Assembly (NCBI RefSeq): GCF_018252635.1
Contig: NZ_JAGTXM010000002.1
Location: forward strand, 948,962 to 1,012,961
From: Citrobacter amalonaticus
GTDB lineage: Bacteria > Pseudomonadota > Gammaproteobacteria > Enterobacterales > Enterobacteriaceae
DNA length: 64,000 bases
Direction: 5' to 3'
Position numbers and translations under genes: made by a program. The notes under the pieces were generated by a model. That model was not told the DNA's origin. It saw only the letters and a list, made by a program, of their open reading frames with translations, and searched no databases. Of this stretch, positions 17,017 through 28,611 are shown piece by piece (position 1 is the first letter of the stretch; every line of letters begins with the position of its first letter).

Positions 17017-18321
17017 TTAGCGATCCCAGTACGACTCTTCGAGGCTATCCTCACGCTCCGGTAATCCCCGCGTCAAACGCGGAGAGTGTTGGTTCAGCAC
17101 CTGATAACTCACGCGATTGGCATATTTACACACCTGCGCTAATGACGAATAGGTCAGCCAGGTGAACTTATGCTTGCTGGAATTCGGTACATTCGAACGG
17201 TGGTAGCTGTTGGCGGTAATATCGTGCAGCAGTGCTGCCAGCGCGCCATCACCTGCGCCATTGGTGTTCATGATCTTTTCCGGGCCACCCATATACGGCG
17301 CGATATGGGAATAAACGCGCAGCGGATGGCGACAGTCTTTATGACGCATCGCACGGCTGAACTCATACTGGTTAAATTCGGCAATCGCGCCCGGCAGCAG
17401 CGGGTGCTGGGTTTTGCGTTTAGCTTCCTCTTCGGTAAAGCCCGCCATGTACAGCCCTACCGGTCCGGCAGTACACAATACCAGATCGACCCAGTCCAGC
17501 GCTTTGTCAGACGCCAGCAGCGGATCGTTTTCGCCGGTCAACGCTTCAGCCTCTTCTTCATTCATCGCCAGAATTGAGACGTTCTCCTTCAGGAAATCCT
17601 GCCACCATTGCGGGTTATCGGCGATAACAAATTTAGTTCCGAGCGTCAGCACCACCGGCACATTGTGCTTTTTGGCATACTCAATGGCCTTCATGGTGGC
17701 TTCCGGCATCGGCTCGCCCGGCTTACAGCGCACCAGATAGGAGGTCAGTACCAGCGCCGATGCCCCGGCAATCACCGATTCCGGAATGCTTTCCGCACGC
17801 AGTTGGTTCATGTGCCCTGGGCTGATGGCAAACGTTCGTTCGCCGGATTCGCCAATCAGGGTAAAGCAGCGGCCAATCGGTCCATCAACGCCCTGCAGAT
17901 AATTGAGATCGGTCCGGCTGGAAGTGTTGCACAGATAGCGGTAAGCGTAACTGCCAATCTCAATGTTACTGCACATCACCCCCAGCAACACCGAACGGTC
18001 ATCGGCCAGCACGGAGTAGTTGTGCATAGTGTTACCAATGGTCCCGCCGGCAAACTGATGGGTGATCAGATTGTCACGCACCAGTTCCTGATACAGCGCT
18101 TCGGCCACATCGTCCTCAATCACCAGCGAATGCCCGGCGCTTAGCCCATAACGTTGCACAAACGAATCATCCACTTTCGCTTCAATATCTACCAGCGTCT
18201 GGTCAATCCCCACCACCCATGCGGCGCTGGTTTCATTTTCAGCCTGGATTTGTTGCAGCAGCGGATCGCGTGCGTTGACGGGGAAATAGTGTTTGGATTT
18301 GCGTTTACCGGGAAATTTCAT
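17017..18321 (-). CDS. gsk: Gsk, inosine-guanosine kinase
   Basis: 434 aa, PfkB (ribokinase) family. It phosphorylates inosine and guanosine to IMP and GMP in purine salvage. The C-terminal PfkB signature NTNGAGDGALAALLHD holds the catalytic Asp, and GGTIGNTMHNYSVL is the N-terminal sugar-binding region. The length matches E. coli. It is transcribed away from aes, with a 140-bp divergent gap. Together with apt and ushA in this window it forms part of nucleoside and base recycling. Confidence 0.95.
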   Translation of the reverse strand: MKFPGKRKSKHYFPVNARDPLLQQIQAENETSAAWVVGIDQTLVDIEAKVDDSFVQRYGLSAGHSLVIEDDVAEALYQELVRDNLITHQFAGGTIGNTMHNYSVLADDRSVLLGVMCSNIEIGSYAYRYLCNTSSRTDLNYLQGVDGPIGRCFTLIGESGERTFAISPGHMNQLRAESIPESVIAGASALVLTSYLVRCKPGEPMPEATMKAIEYAKKHNVPVVLTLGTKFVIADNPQWWQDFLKENVSILAMNEEEAEALTGENDPLLASDKALDWVDLVLCTAGPVGLYMAGFTEEEAKRKTQHPLLPGAIAEFNQYEFSRAMRHKDCRHPLRVYSHIAPYMGGPEKIMNTNGAGDGALAALLHDITANSYHRSNVPNSSKHKFTWLTYSSLAQVCKYANRVSYQVLNQHSPRLTRGLPEREDSLEESYWDR

Positions 18322-18462
18322 GACTGTTTTTACGGGTGGCTAACGGAGCGGTGAATGGTAGCACATTCCCCTTGCGACGACAGAGTTTCAATATCGGACG
18401 AACGGATCGCAGTTTCCCCGGGGGAAGTTTTTACAATGGGCCGATTTCACAAGGAGCGTTTT

Positions 18463-20402
<1,940 letters not shown>

Positions 20403-20482
20403 TTATCGATTCAAATTGTTGATAATTGTAGCGGAAAAGCGCGTAAGAAGAACTAATTGCTGTGAGAGGTCATGCGGATAGT

Positions 20483-20599
20483 TGCCTGATGGCGCTAACG
20501 ATGCCGGTAGGCCGGATAAGGTGTTTACGCCGCCATCCGGCACCGATTGCCTGATGGCGCGGCGCTTATCAGGCCTACAAGATAATGGCAGGCCTGATA
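20483..20599. repeat. BIME between hemH and adk
   Basis: Three REP-type units in tandem alternate orientation: TGCCTGATGGCGC, GTAGGCCGGATAAGG with CGCCATCCGGCAC, and TGCCTGATGGCGC with TTATCAGGCC. They lie directly after the adk stop. Confidence 0.78.
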
Positions 20600-20621
20600 A
20601 AAGGTGAACGACGCGAAAAAC

Positions 20622-21299
<678 letters not shown>

Positions 21300-21393
21300 T
21301 TAAAAAGCGCTAAACGATACCACCATCACGCCATTGGCTCAAGGAAGCGGGGTAAGGCTGAAACGGTTAATGAGGGGAAGATGCGCGAAAAAA

Positions 21394-21478
21394 AGCCGGA
21401 TAGCGGTGCAATCACCTTATCCGGCCTACAAAAGCAGATTTAACCGTAGGCCGGACAAGCGTCAGCGCCATCCGGCAT
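21394..21478. repeat. BIME between adk and htpG
   Basis: Two units: AGCCGGATAGCGG with CCTTATCCGGCCT, and GTAGGCCGGACAAGCG with CGCCATCCGGCAT. The unit nearest htpG may also stabilise or end the htpG mRNA. Confidence 0.75.
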
Positions 21479-21491
21479 TACAAAGCCGTGC

Positions 21492-23366
21492 TCAGGACAC
21501 CAGCAACTGATTCATACGGCGGATGAACTGGTTTGGATCTTCGAGTGTACCGCGCTCAGCAAACAGCGCCTGATCCAGCAGCAGTTCAACCCATTCCTTA
21601 AACTGTCCTTCATCCTGGGTATCCGCCGTACGTTTCACCAGCACGTGGTCCGGGTTAAGTTCAAAGATGTATTTCACTTCCGGCACGTTCTGACCCGCTG
21701 CGGCAAACAGTTTCGCCATCTGCGTGCTCATTTCGTCCGCGTCGGTGGTGACGATCGCTGGCGTATCGGTCAGACGGTGCGTCAGACGCACATCTTTAAC
21801 CCGGTCGCCCAGCAGGTTTTTCACGCGCTCAACAAACGGTGTCAGCGCTTTTTCCGCTTCTTTCGCGCTTTCGTCAACCTCATCAGCCAGCTTGTCGATC
21901 GACTCGTCCGCTTTGGCGACGGACTGGAATGCTTTACCGTCAAACTCGGTCAGGTAGTTCATCATCCACTCGTCAATACGATCGGAAAGCAGCAGTACTT
22001 CGATGCCTTTCTTACGCAGCAGTTCCAGATGCGGGCTGCTCTTCGCCGCCGCGTAGCTGTCTGCAGTGATGTAGTAAATCTTCTCCTGCCCTTCTTTCAT
22101 GCGAGAGACGTAGTCTTCCAGCGAGACCGTCTGCGCAGAAGAGTCGGTATGTGTCGACGCGAAACGCATCAGTTTGGCGATGGTTTCCTGGTTAGCATGA
22201 TCTTCCGCCGGCCCTTCTTTCATCACCAGACCAAACTGCTGCCAGAACGTCTGGTATTTTTCAGCGTCATCTTTCGCCAGTTTTTCCAGCATCTGCAAGA
22301 CGCGTTTGGTCAGTGCGCTACGCAGGTTGCGGGTAACGCTGCTGTCCTGCAGGATCTCACGAGAGACGTTCAACGGCAGGTCGTTAGAGTCGATAAGCCC
22401 GCGCACGAAACGCAGATAGTTCGGCATGAACTGTTCGGCGTCGTCCATGATAAAGACGCGCTGGACGTACAGCTTCAGCCCGTGTTTGTGATCGCGATTC
22501 CACATGTCCCACGGTGCCTGAGACGGGATATACAACAGACTGGTGTACTCCTGCTTCCCTTCTACGCGGTTATGGCTCCAGGTCAGCGGATCGGTAAAAT
22601 CGTGCGCAATATGCTTGTAAAACTCGTTGTACTCGTCGTCTTTGATTTCCGACTTGTTACGGGTCCACAACGCTTGCGCCTTGTTGATTTTCTCCCAGGA
22701 AACGACGGTTTCGCCGTCTTTCTCTTCCTGCTTTTCAATTTCAACGGGCAGCGCGATATGGTCGGAGTATTTGCTGATGATGGAACGTACGCGCCAGTCA
22801 TCAAGGAACTCGTCTTCGCCTTCGCGCAGATGCAGGGTAATTTCCGTTCCGCGATCGTCTTTGGTGATATCGGCAACGGTGTATTCGCCTTCGCCCGCCG
22901 ACTCCCAGAACACGCCGTTCTCCGGCTTATCACCGGCCGCACGGGTGCGAACGGTAACTTTATCTGCAACGATAAACGCAGAATAGAAGCCAACGCCAAA
23001 CTGACCAATCAGTTGGCTGTCTTTTGCCTGATCGGAGCCCATGGATTCAAGGAAAGATTTGGTGCCGGACTTCGCGATAGTCCCCAGATGATCGATCACG
23101 TCATCACGGTTCATCCCCACGCCGTTATCGGCGATGGTCAACGTACGCTTATCTTTATCGAAGGAGACGCGCACGCGCAGTTCACCGTCGCCTTCATAGA
23201 GGTCCGGGTTCGACAGCGCGCGAAAACGCAGCTTGTCTGCCGCATCGGAGGCGTTAGAGATAAGCTCACGCAGGAAGATTTCTTTATTGGAATACAGAGA
23301 ATGGATCATCAGGTGCAGAAGCTGCTTTACTTCTGACTGAAAACCACGAGTTTCTTGTCCTTTCAT
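21492..23366 (-). CDS. htpG: HtpG, Hsp90 chaperone
   Basis: 624 aa. The N-terminal GHKL ATPase domain carries [16 protein letters not shown] and [15 protein letters not shown]. The middle domain has the catalytic Arg in VSREILQDS, and a C-terminal dimer domain follows. It works with DnaK on client folding. A sigma-32 promoter lies about 55-80 bp upstream. Single gene; recR-ybaB-dnaX follow upstream on the same strand. Confidence 0.98.
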   Translation of the reverse strand: MKGQETRGFQSEVKQLLHLMIHSLYSNKEIFLRELISNASDAADKLRFRALSNPDLYEGDGELRVRVSFDKDKRTLTIADNGVGMNRDDVIDHLGTIAKSGTKSFLESMGSDQAKDSQLIGQFGVGFYSAFIVADKVTVRTRAAGDKPENGVFWESAGEGEYTVADITKDDRGTEITLHLREGEDEFLDDWRVRSIISKYSDHIALPVEIEKQEEKDGETVVSWEKINKAQALWTRNKSEIKDDEYNEFYKHIAHDFTDPLTWSHNRVEGKQEYTSLLYIPSQAPWDMWNRDHKHGLKLYVQRVFIMDDAEQFMPNYLRFVRGLIDSNDLPLNVSREILQDSSVTRNLRSALTKRVLQMLEKLAKDDAEKYQTFWQQFGLVMKEGPAEDHANQETIAKLMRFASTHTDSSAQTVSLEDYVSRMKEGQEKIYYITADSYAAAKSSPHLELLRKKGIEVLLLSDRIDEWMMNYLTEFDGKAFQSVAKADESIDKLADEVDESAKEAEKALTPFVERVKNLLGDRVKDVRLTHRLTDTPAIVTTDADEMSTQMAKLFAAAGQNVPEVKYIFELNPDHVLVKRTADTQDEGQFKEWVELLLDQALFAERGTLEDPNQFIRRMNQLLVS

Positions 23367-23420
23367 GTAGATCTACCTCAACAATGCCATTTTCAATGGT
23401 AAAAACACGTTGAGGATGAA

Positions 23421-23447
23421 ATGGGGACAGGCGGGAAGGATTTCAAG
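23421..23447 (-). promoter_or_regulatory. Sigma-32 (heat-shock) promoter of htpG
   Basis: On the minus strand CTTGAA (23442-23447) is the -35 and CCCCAT (23421-23426) the -10, with a 15-bp spacer. This matches the heat-shock consensus and the E. coli htpG promoter. Confidence 0.85.
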
Positions 23448-23476
23448 CGGAGGCCGCGAGCGCAGCCTCCGTTTGG

Positions 23477-24081
23477 TCAGAATTTAATCTTGTGACGTCC
23501 GGCCAGAGAATGCGACAGCGTGGTGCCGTCCACCATCTCCAGTTCACCGCCGACCGGCACACCGTGAGCAATACGGCTGGCGTCAACGCCATATTGCGCG
23601 CAGAGCTCAGCAATGTAGTTCGCCGTCGCTTCCCCTTCGACCGTGGGGTTGGTCGCGAGGATCACTTCACTGAGTTGCTCGCAGGACAAGCGCTGCTCAA
23701 GTCTGTCGAGACCGATATCATCCGGCCCGATGCCATCGAGCGGCGACAAATGCCCCATCAGCACAAAGTAGCGTCCGGAAAACTGCCCGGTCTGCTCGAT
23801 CGCATAGATATCCGCCGGACTTTCGACCACACAAATTTGACCGTTTTCCTGACGACGCGGATTCGAACAGATATTACAGACGTCCTGCTCGGTGAAAGTG
23901 CGACAATCGGCGCAGTGGCCGATTTCCGACATCGCCCGGGTGAGCGCTTGCGCCAGGCGCATCCCGCCGCTGCGGTCACGCTGAAGCAACGTAAACGCCA
24001 TGCGCTGCGCCGACTTTGGGCCAACGCCCGGCAGACAGCGCAGTGCTTCCATAAGCTGAGTTAACAGCGGGCTGGTTTGCA

Positions 24082-24082
<1 letters not shown>
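23477..24082 (-). CDS. recR: RecR, recombination mediator
   Basis: 201 aa. RecR with RecO loads RecA onto SSB-coated gaps. Visible parts are the helix-hairpin-helix [14 protein letters not shown], a four-Cys zinc finger beginning CADC and ending CNIC (residues about 57-72), and the TOPRIM domain starting [14 protein letters not shown]. Its ATG overlaps the ybaB stop in TGATG, so the two are translationally coupled. Confidence 0.97.
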
Positions 24083-24426
<344 letters not shown>

Positions 24427-24464
24427 TCACGTTAAGGGATGACAATCATAAGCGACGCTTACGA

Positions 24465-26393
24465 TCAAATGGGACGAATACTCTCTTCATCCAGATCCGC
24501 ATCGAAGAATCGACGCAGGGTCTGGATGTTGTTATCCGCAACTATCGACTCGCGCGCCTGCGCAAGTTTCTCTTCATAAATCGCCTGACGCCACTCCAGC
24601 GGCGTTCGCACCGCCGGATTATCATCTTCTACGATGGTCAGTTCAACCGCTGATCCCGCAAGCGCACTCAGCGCCTGCGCCAGCTTTTGCTGCGCACCGC
24701 TGGAATTCAGGTGACGCTGGCTGGAACGCAAATGCAGACAGACCGCATTACCATTTTCTTCTTTCCAGGCATTAAGCGCGACCTGCTCAACCAGTTTTGG
24801 CAGTGAAAGCTGACTCACCTGCGCCGCCCATGGGTCGCGTTCAATCGCTTCTGCCGCCAGCTTCGCTGCAAGTTCCGGCGTTTTCTCATGCTCCAGCGCT
24901 TTCTTCAGCGCTTTCGGCGTGGCCACCACCTCTTTCACTTCCGCAACCGGTGTGGTCGCCTTCCAGCGATAGGCTTCTTTCTTCGCCGGAGCCTGTTCGA
25001 GCGCAGACGGCGCAGGACGAGCCTGCACACGTTCTGATACCGAAGCCAGTCTTTCCAGCGCAGCGTTATTCACCGGCCGCGCGCGGGGTGCGGCTGCCGG
25101 TTCACTCTTTTTTGCTTTGGTTGCTCCCTGCGCACGTTGCAGTTGGTTACGCGCCGCCAGCACCTGACTGGTGGATTCGGGCAAGGGTACTGCCGGAGCC
25201 GGTTGCGCGGGTGCAGACTGCTGCGGCACCTGGGTCGGCGTCATCACCGCCGTTGGCGCGACAGGGGCAAACGATTGTCGAGAAACCTCGGGTTCCGGTA
25301 GCGGCATACGCGGATGAAACGCCAGCGCCCGCAACAAGGTCATTTCAACGCCCATGCGTCTGTCTGGCGCGTACGGCAGTTCTTTACGACCGATCAACAG
25401 CGTCTGGTAATAAAGCTGAACGTCCGCAGGCGGCACGGTGCGCGCCAGTTCACGCATGCGCACTTCAATTGTCGCCATCTCGCTGCCGAGCGCGGCAGGA
25501 GACAACTGGACCAGCGCGATACGGTGCAGCAGAGCAAGCATTTCAACCAGCAGCGCTTCCCACTCGATTCCCCGCGCTGCGGCCTCATTGACCAGCGTCA
25601 TCACCCGTTCGCCGTCGGCGGCGATTACCGCCTCCACCAGCGACAGCGCCTGATCGTCATCCAGCGTGCCGAGCATCGCGCTCACCGCCTGGGTGGAAAC
25701 CTGGCCGTCACCGCTGGCTATCGCCTGATCGGTCAGACTCAACGCGTCACGCAGACTGCCGTCTGCCGCACGGGAAAGCAGTTGCAGCGCACGCGGCTCG
25801 TGAGCGATCTGCTCTTCATTAAGAATATGTTCAAGTTGATGGCGGATCTGGTCAACATCCAGCGCTTTGAGATGGAACTGCAGGCAGCGGGACAAAATCG
25901 TTACTGGCAGTTTTTGCGGATCGGTTGTCGCCAGCAGGAATTTGACGTGCGACGGCGGCTCCTCGAGCGTTTTGAGCAGTGCGTTAAAACTGTGTCGAGA
26001 CAGCATGTGCACTTCGTCGATCAGATAAACTTTGAATCGACCGCGCGCCGGCGCGTACTGGACGTTATCCAGTAGATCCCTTGTGTCTTCAACTTTGGTG
26101 CGCGAGGCGGCATCGATCTCAATCAGATCGACAAAACGCCCTTGCTCGATTTCACGGCAGTTATCACACACGCCGCACGGGGTGGCGGTGATGCCGGTTT
26201 CGCAATTCAGTCCCTTTGCCAGCAGACGGGCAATAGAGGTTTTACCGACACCCCGGGTACCGGAAAACAGATATGCATGGTGAATACGCCCTAACGACAA
26301 GCCGTTCGCCAGTGCGGTCAGCACATGTTCCTGGCCGACGACGTCAGCAAAGGTTTGTGGGCGCCATTTTCGGGCTAAAACCTGATAACTCAT
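24465..26393 (-). CDS. dnaX: DnaX, DNA polymerase III tau/gamma subunit
   Basis: 642 aa tau form (E. coli 643). The AAA+ clamp-loader core has the P-loop GTRGVGKTSIARLLAK (from residue 45), the zinc-binding CGVCDNC, Walker B LIDEVHMLS and sensor 1 LLATTDP. After residue about 370 comes a Pro/Ala/Gln-rich linker and then the tau-specific domains that bind DnaB helicase and the alpha subunit. A conserved frameshift signal makes the shorter gamma form. It heads the dnaX-ybaB-recR operon. Confidence 0.98.
   Translation of the reverse strand: MSYQVLARKWRPQTFADVVGQEHVLTALANGLSLGRIHHAYLFSGTRGVGKTSIARLLAKGLNCETGITATPCGVCDNCREIEQGRFVDLIEIDAASRTKVEDTRDLLDNVQYAPARGRFKVYLIDEVHMLSRHSFNALLKTLEEPPSHVKFLLATTDPQKLPVTILSRCLQFHLKALDVDQIRHQLEHILNEEQIAHEPRALQLLSRAADGSLRDALSLTDQAIASGDGQVSTQAVSAMLGTLDDDQALSLVEAVIAADGERVMTLVNEAAARGIEWEALLVEMLALLHRIALVQLSPAALGSEMATIEVRMRELARTVPPADVQLYYQTLLIGRKELPYAPDRRMGVEMTLLRALAFHPRMPLPEPEVSRQSFAPVAPTAVMTPTQVPQQSAPAQPAPAVPLPESTSQVLAARNQLQRAQGATKAKKSEPAAAPRARPVNNAALERLASVSERVQARPAPSALEQAPAKKEAYRWKATTPVAEVKEVVATPKALKKALEHEKTPELAAKLAAEAIERDPWAAQVSQLSLPKLVEQVALNAWKEENGNAVCLHLRSSQRHLNSSGAQQKLAQALSALAGSAVELTIVEDDNPAVRTPLEWRQAIYEEKLAQARESIVADNNIQTLRRFFDADLDEESIRPI
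25102..25113 (-). promoter_or_regulatory. Programmed -1 frameshift site producing the gamma subunit
   Basis: On the minus strand the heptamer A-AAA-AAG (25113-25107) ends at codon 429. A -1 slip then reads GAG and TGA, giving a 430-aa gamma protein. The stimulators are both visible: the internal Shine-Dalgarno AGGGAG about 10 nt upstream, and a GC-rich stem just downstream (CCGGCAGCCGC against GCGCGGCCGG). This is the E. coli arrangement. Confidence 0.92.
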
Positions 26394-26478
26394 TGGCTGG
26401 CTCTGAAACGCTGGAAGGTGGATTCATAGGGGGGAATGCTAACACAACCTCGCACATTCAGCGAGGTTGAGAGGTGAT

Positions 26479-26602
26479 ATTCAGGCGTCATCGTTGCAGC
26501 CAGTTTGGTGACGGACAGCGCGCAAAAACCGGAGCGTACTGACAGTACGTGAGGATTTCGAGCACTGACCGGGGCCAAAATGGCAAATAAGATAGCCTGA
26601 AT
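26479..26602. repeat. Palindromic repeat between apt and dnaX
   Basis: About 124 bp bounded by ATTCAGGC (26479-26486) and its inverse GCCTGAAT (26595-26602); the latter touches the apt stop codon. A central inverted repeat CGTACTGACAGTACG lies near 26533-26548, and a GCGCAAAAACCGGAG / ATTTCGAGCAC frame surrounds it. I remember similar intergenic sequences in enterobacteria but cannot name the family with confidence. A separate hairpin AACCTCGC/GCGAGGTT lies at 26446-26468. Confidence 0.5.
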
Positions 26603-27153
26603 CAGTGCCCCGGGAAGGGAACCAGGCTATAACAGTTAATGCCCTGCTGCGCCAGGCGCTGTTCGCCGCCGAGGTCAAACAGATTGATGATGAACGCCGC
26701 ATCGGTCACGTCACCGCCCAGACGACGGATCAATTTCACGGTTGCTTCAATCGTGCCGCCGGTCGCCAGCAGATCGTCAACTACCAGCACCTTATCACCA
26801 GCGTGGATCGCATCAGCGTGGATTTCCAGTTGATCGGTGCCGTATTCCAGTTCGTAGCTTTCAGCGATCGTTTCACGCGGCAACTTGCGCGGTTTACGCA
26901 CCGGCACAAAGCCAACGCCGAGACCCAACGCTACCGGCGCGCCAAACAGAAAGCCGCGTGCTTCGGTACCGACAACTTTGGTGATGCCTGCATTTTTGTA
27001 ACGCTCAACCAGCAATTCGATGCTAAGCGCGTAAGCTTTCGGATCTTCCAGTAAGCTTGTGACATCACGGAAAAGAATGCCCGGTTTCGGGTAATCCTGA
27101 ATGCTTTTAATGCTATTTTTGAGAAACTCAAGCTGCTGTGCAGTTGCGGTCAT
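26602..27153 (-). CDS. apt: Apt, adenine phosphoribosyltransferase
   Basis: 183 aa. It converts adenine and PRPP to AMP. The PRPP-binding motif [13 protein letters not shown] lies near residue 120, and [11 protein letters not shown] and [12 protein letters not shown] are family blocks. The gene is on the dnaX strand and separated from it by the repeat above. An ERIC element lies about 45 bp upstream. Confidence 0.97.
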   Translation of the reverse strand: MTATAQQLEFLKNSIKSIQDYPKPGILFRDVTSLLEDPKAYALSIELLVERYKNAGITKVVGTEARGFLFGAPVALGLGVGFVPVRKPRKLPRETIAESYELEYGTDQLEIHADAIHAGDKVLVVDDLLATGGTIEATVKLIRRLGGDVTDAAFIINLFDLGGEQRLAQQGINCYSLVPFPGH

Positions 27154-27193
27154 AAGTTTGTGCCTGATTAATACGGTGTTACTTCACGGCGCA

Positions 27194-27318
27194 CTATACA
27201 CTTCATCCTTCAAGCTGTCTCTTTGTTGACTGCCTTCATTCATCCCAGCCACTTACTTATGTAAGCTCAGGGATTCATTCAGTCCGCCTCGATGCACCTT
27301 GAATGCCAGTGTGTGTAT
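27194..27318. repeat. ERIC (IRU) element upstream of apt
   Basis: About 125 bp with the core palindrome CACTTACTTATGTAAGCTC (27250-27268) and the flanks TTCAAGCTGTCTC and GACTGCCTTCATTCATC expected of ERIC. The outer ends CTATACA and TGTGTATAG are inverted. It separates ybaN and apt and may alter apt leader structure. The outer boundaries are approximate. Confidence 0.8.
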
Positions 27319-27413
27319 AGAAGGTCAACATTCATTTGACCCGGCGCGCCTGTGCTCGAAAACGGTCGAATTTACTGGCTACCGCTTGCAATTGCAACCG
27401 CGATTATTGCACT

Positions 27414-27791
27414 TCAGTGCTTTTGTTGCTTTTCGTCAATCACTGGTATTCGCCACATAAATATCAGCAGGCAGACCAGGATCACCAGTAGCAGGATCCG
27501 CACCCACCACATCGGCGTCAACCACAGCGATACGGCGAAGGTGAGGAGGATCATAATGATCGCGCGGGGCTTAACGCCCGGCGGCATTGCCTTATATTTC
27601 TGCCAGAATCGCAAATAGCTACCAAACCACGAACGGTAGAGTAACCAGTCATGGAAACGTGGCGATGAGCGGGCAAAACACCAGGCTGCCAACAGGATAA
27701 ACGGTGTCGTCGGCAGTACAGGCAACACGACGCCCAGCGTCCCTAATACGACCGCCAGCCAACCCGTGATGATTAAAAGGATTCGTTGCAT
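27414..27791 (-). CDS. ybaN: YbaN, DUF454 inner membrane protein
   Basis: 125 aa from the ATG at 27791, matching E. coli; an upstream ATG would add six residues. Three hydrophobic segments are visible (residues about 3-35, 75-90, 94-112). The signature LPTTPFILLAAWCFARSSP lies near residue 28. Function unknown. It is divergent from priC. Confidence 0.92.
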   Translation of the reverse strand: MQRILLIITGWLAVVLGTLGVVLPVLPTTPFILLAAWCFARSSPRFHDWLLYRSWFGSYLRFWQKYKAMPPGVKPRAIIMILLTFAVSLWLTPMWWVRILLLVILVCLLIFMWRIPVIDEKQQKH

Positions 27792-27860
27792 AATAAAGGC
27801 ATATCGCAAACCAGAACGCTACTTTAGCATAACAGTTATCATTTTCATCGGAGTGTTACA

Positions 27861-28388
27861 TTGAAAACCGCCATGCTGCTGCAAACGCTGGAAGATCGAC
27901 TCGCCCTGCTGCGCCAACGCTGCGCACCGGTGGCGCAGCATGCCACGATCGGCGCCCGTTTCGATCGCCATCTTTTTCAGACTCGCAGCACTCTGCTTCA
28001 GGCCTGTCTGGATGAAGCAGAAGGCCATCTCCAGGCGCTACGCCAGGCGGTAGCACAGCAGCAACTGCCGCAGGTTGCCTGGCTGGCTGAACATCTGGCG
28101 TCGCAACTGGAAGCGATCTCCCGCGAAACAGCCAGTTGGTCCCTGCGAGAGTGGGACAGTACCTCGCCGGGCGTGGCGCACTGGCAGCGTAAACGTATTC
28201 AGCATCAGGAATTTGAACGGCGTTTGCAGGAGATGACCGCGCAACGCAAGGCGCGACTGGCTCAGACCACCCGTCTTGATGAACAACAAACGCTGCAACG
28301 CGAAGTGGAAATCTATGAAGGTCGTCTGGCGCGCTGTCGCAAGGCGCTCGACAATATTGAACGTGTCCTGGCGCGTTTAACCCGCTAA
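27861..28388 (+). CDS. priC: PriC, primosomal replication protein N''
   Basis: 175 aa, all helical by composition and rich in Arg, Gln and Leu. It helps reload DnaB at stalled forks independently of PriA. The start is TTG at 27861, where the protein reads [14 protein letters not shown]; no ATG lies nearby and I recall the E. coli gene also using an unusual start. GGAG precedes it. rsmS follows by 14 bp on the same strand. Confidence 0.93.
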   Translation: MKTAMLLQTLEDRLALLRQRCAPVAQHATIGARFDRHLFQTRSTLLQACLDEAEGHLQALRQAVAQQQLPQVAWLAEHLASQLEAISRETASWSLREWDSTSPGVAHWQRKRIQHQEFERRLQEMTAQRKARLAQTTRLDEQQTLQREVEIYEGRLARCRKALDNIERVLARLTR

Positions 28389-28402
28389 TACCTGGAGACG
28401 CT

Positions 28403-28564
28403 ATGTCACTTGAAAACGCCGCGGATGAGGTCAAACTGGCCGTCGATTTGATCGTCCTGCTGGAAGAAAACAATGTCGCCCCGCATACCGTTTTGAAAGC
28501 GCTGGAAATGGTTAAACGGGATTATGAAAAAAAAGTGGCTCAAATGGCTGACAAACCGGATTGA
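28403..28564 (+). CDS. rsmS: RsmS/YbaM, small DUF2496 protein
   Basis: 53 aa, beginning [20 protein letters not shown] and ending [15 protein letters not shown] precedes the ATG. It is a short helical protein matching E. coli YbaM in length. The name RsmS comes from a Pectobacterium homologue reported to affect the Rsm regulatory system; its biochemical role is unclear. Probably co-transcribed with priC and followed at once by a palindromic REP-like terminator. Confidence 0.88.
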   Translation: MSLENAADEVKLAVDLIVLLEENNVAPHTVLKALEMVKRDYEKKVAQMADKPD

Positions 28565-28568
28565 GTTG

Positions 28569-28599
28569 TGCCTGATGGCGCGCAAACGCCATCAGGCAT
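28569..28599. repeat. REP-like palindrome between rsmS and mscK
   Basis: TGCCTGATGGCG, a short centre GCAAA, then CGCCATCAGGCA. It lies between convergent genes and could end transcription from both sides. Confidence 0.7.
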
Positions 28600-28611
28600 T
28601 CGGGAGTTTAA

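Noticed and set aside
20483-20599. Repeated GCCGGATAAGG units as a possible CRISPR array
   Set aside because: The units are inverted REP palindromes without regular spacers and recur singly in many intergenic gaps.
21645-23336. 563-codon open frame antisense to htpG
   Set aside because: It is a shadow of htpG; composition is implausible (very high Arg, Phe, Val, His) and it has no start signal.
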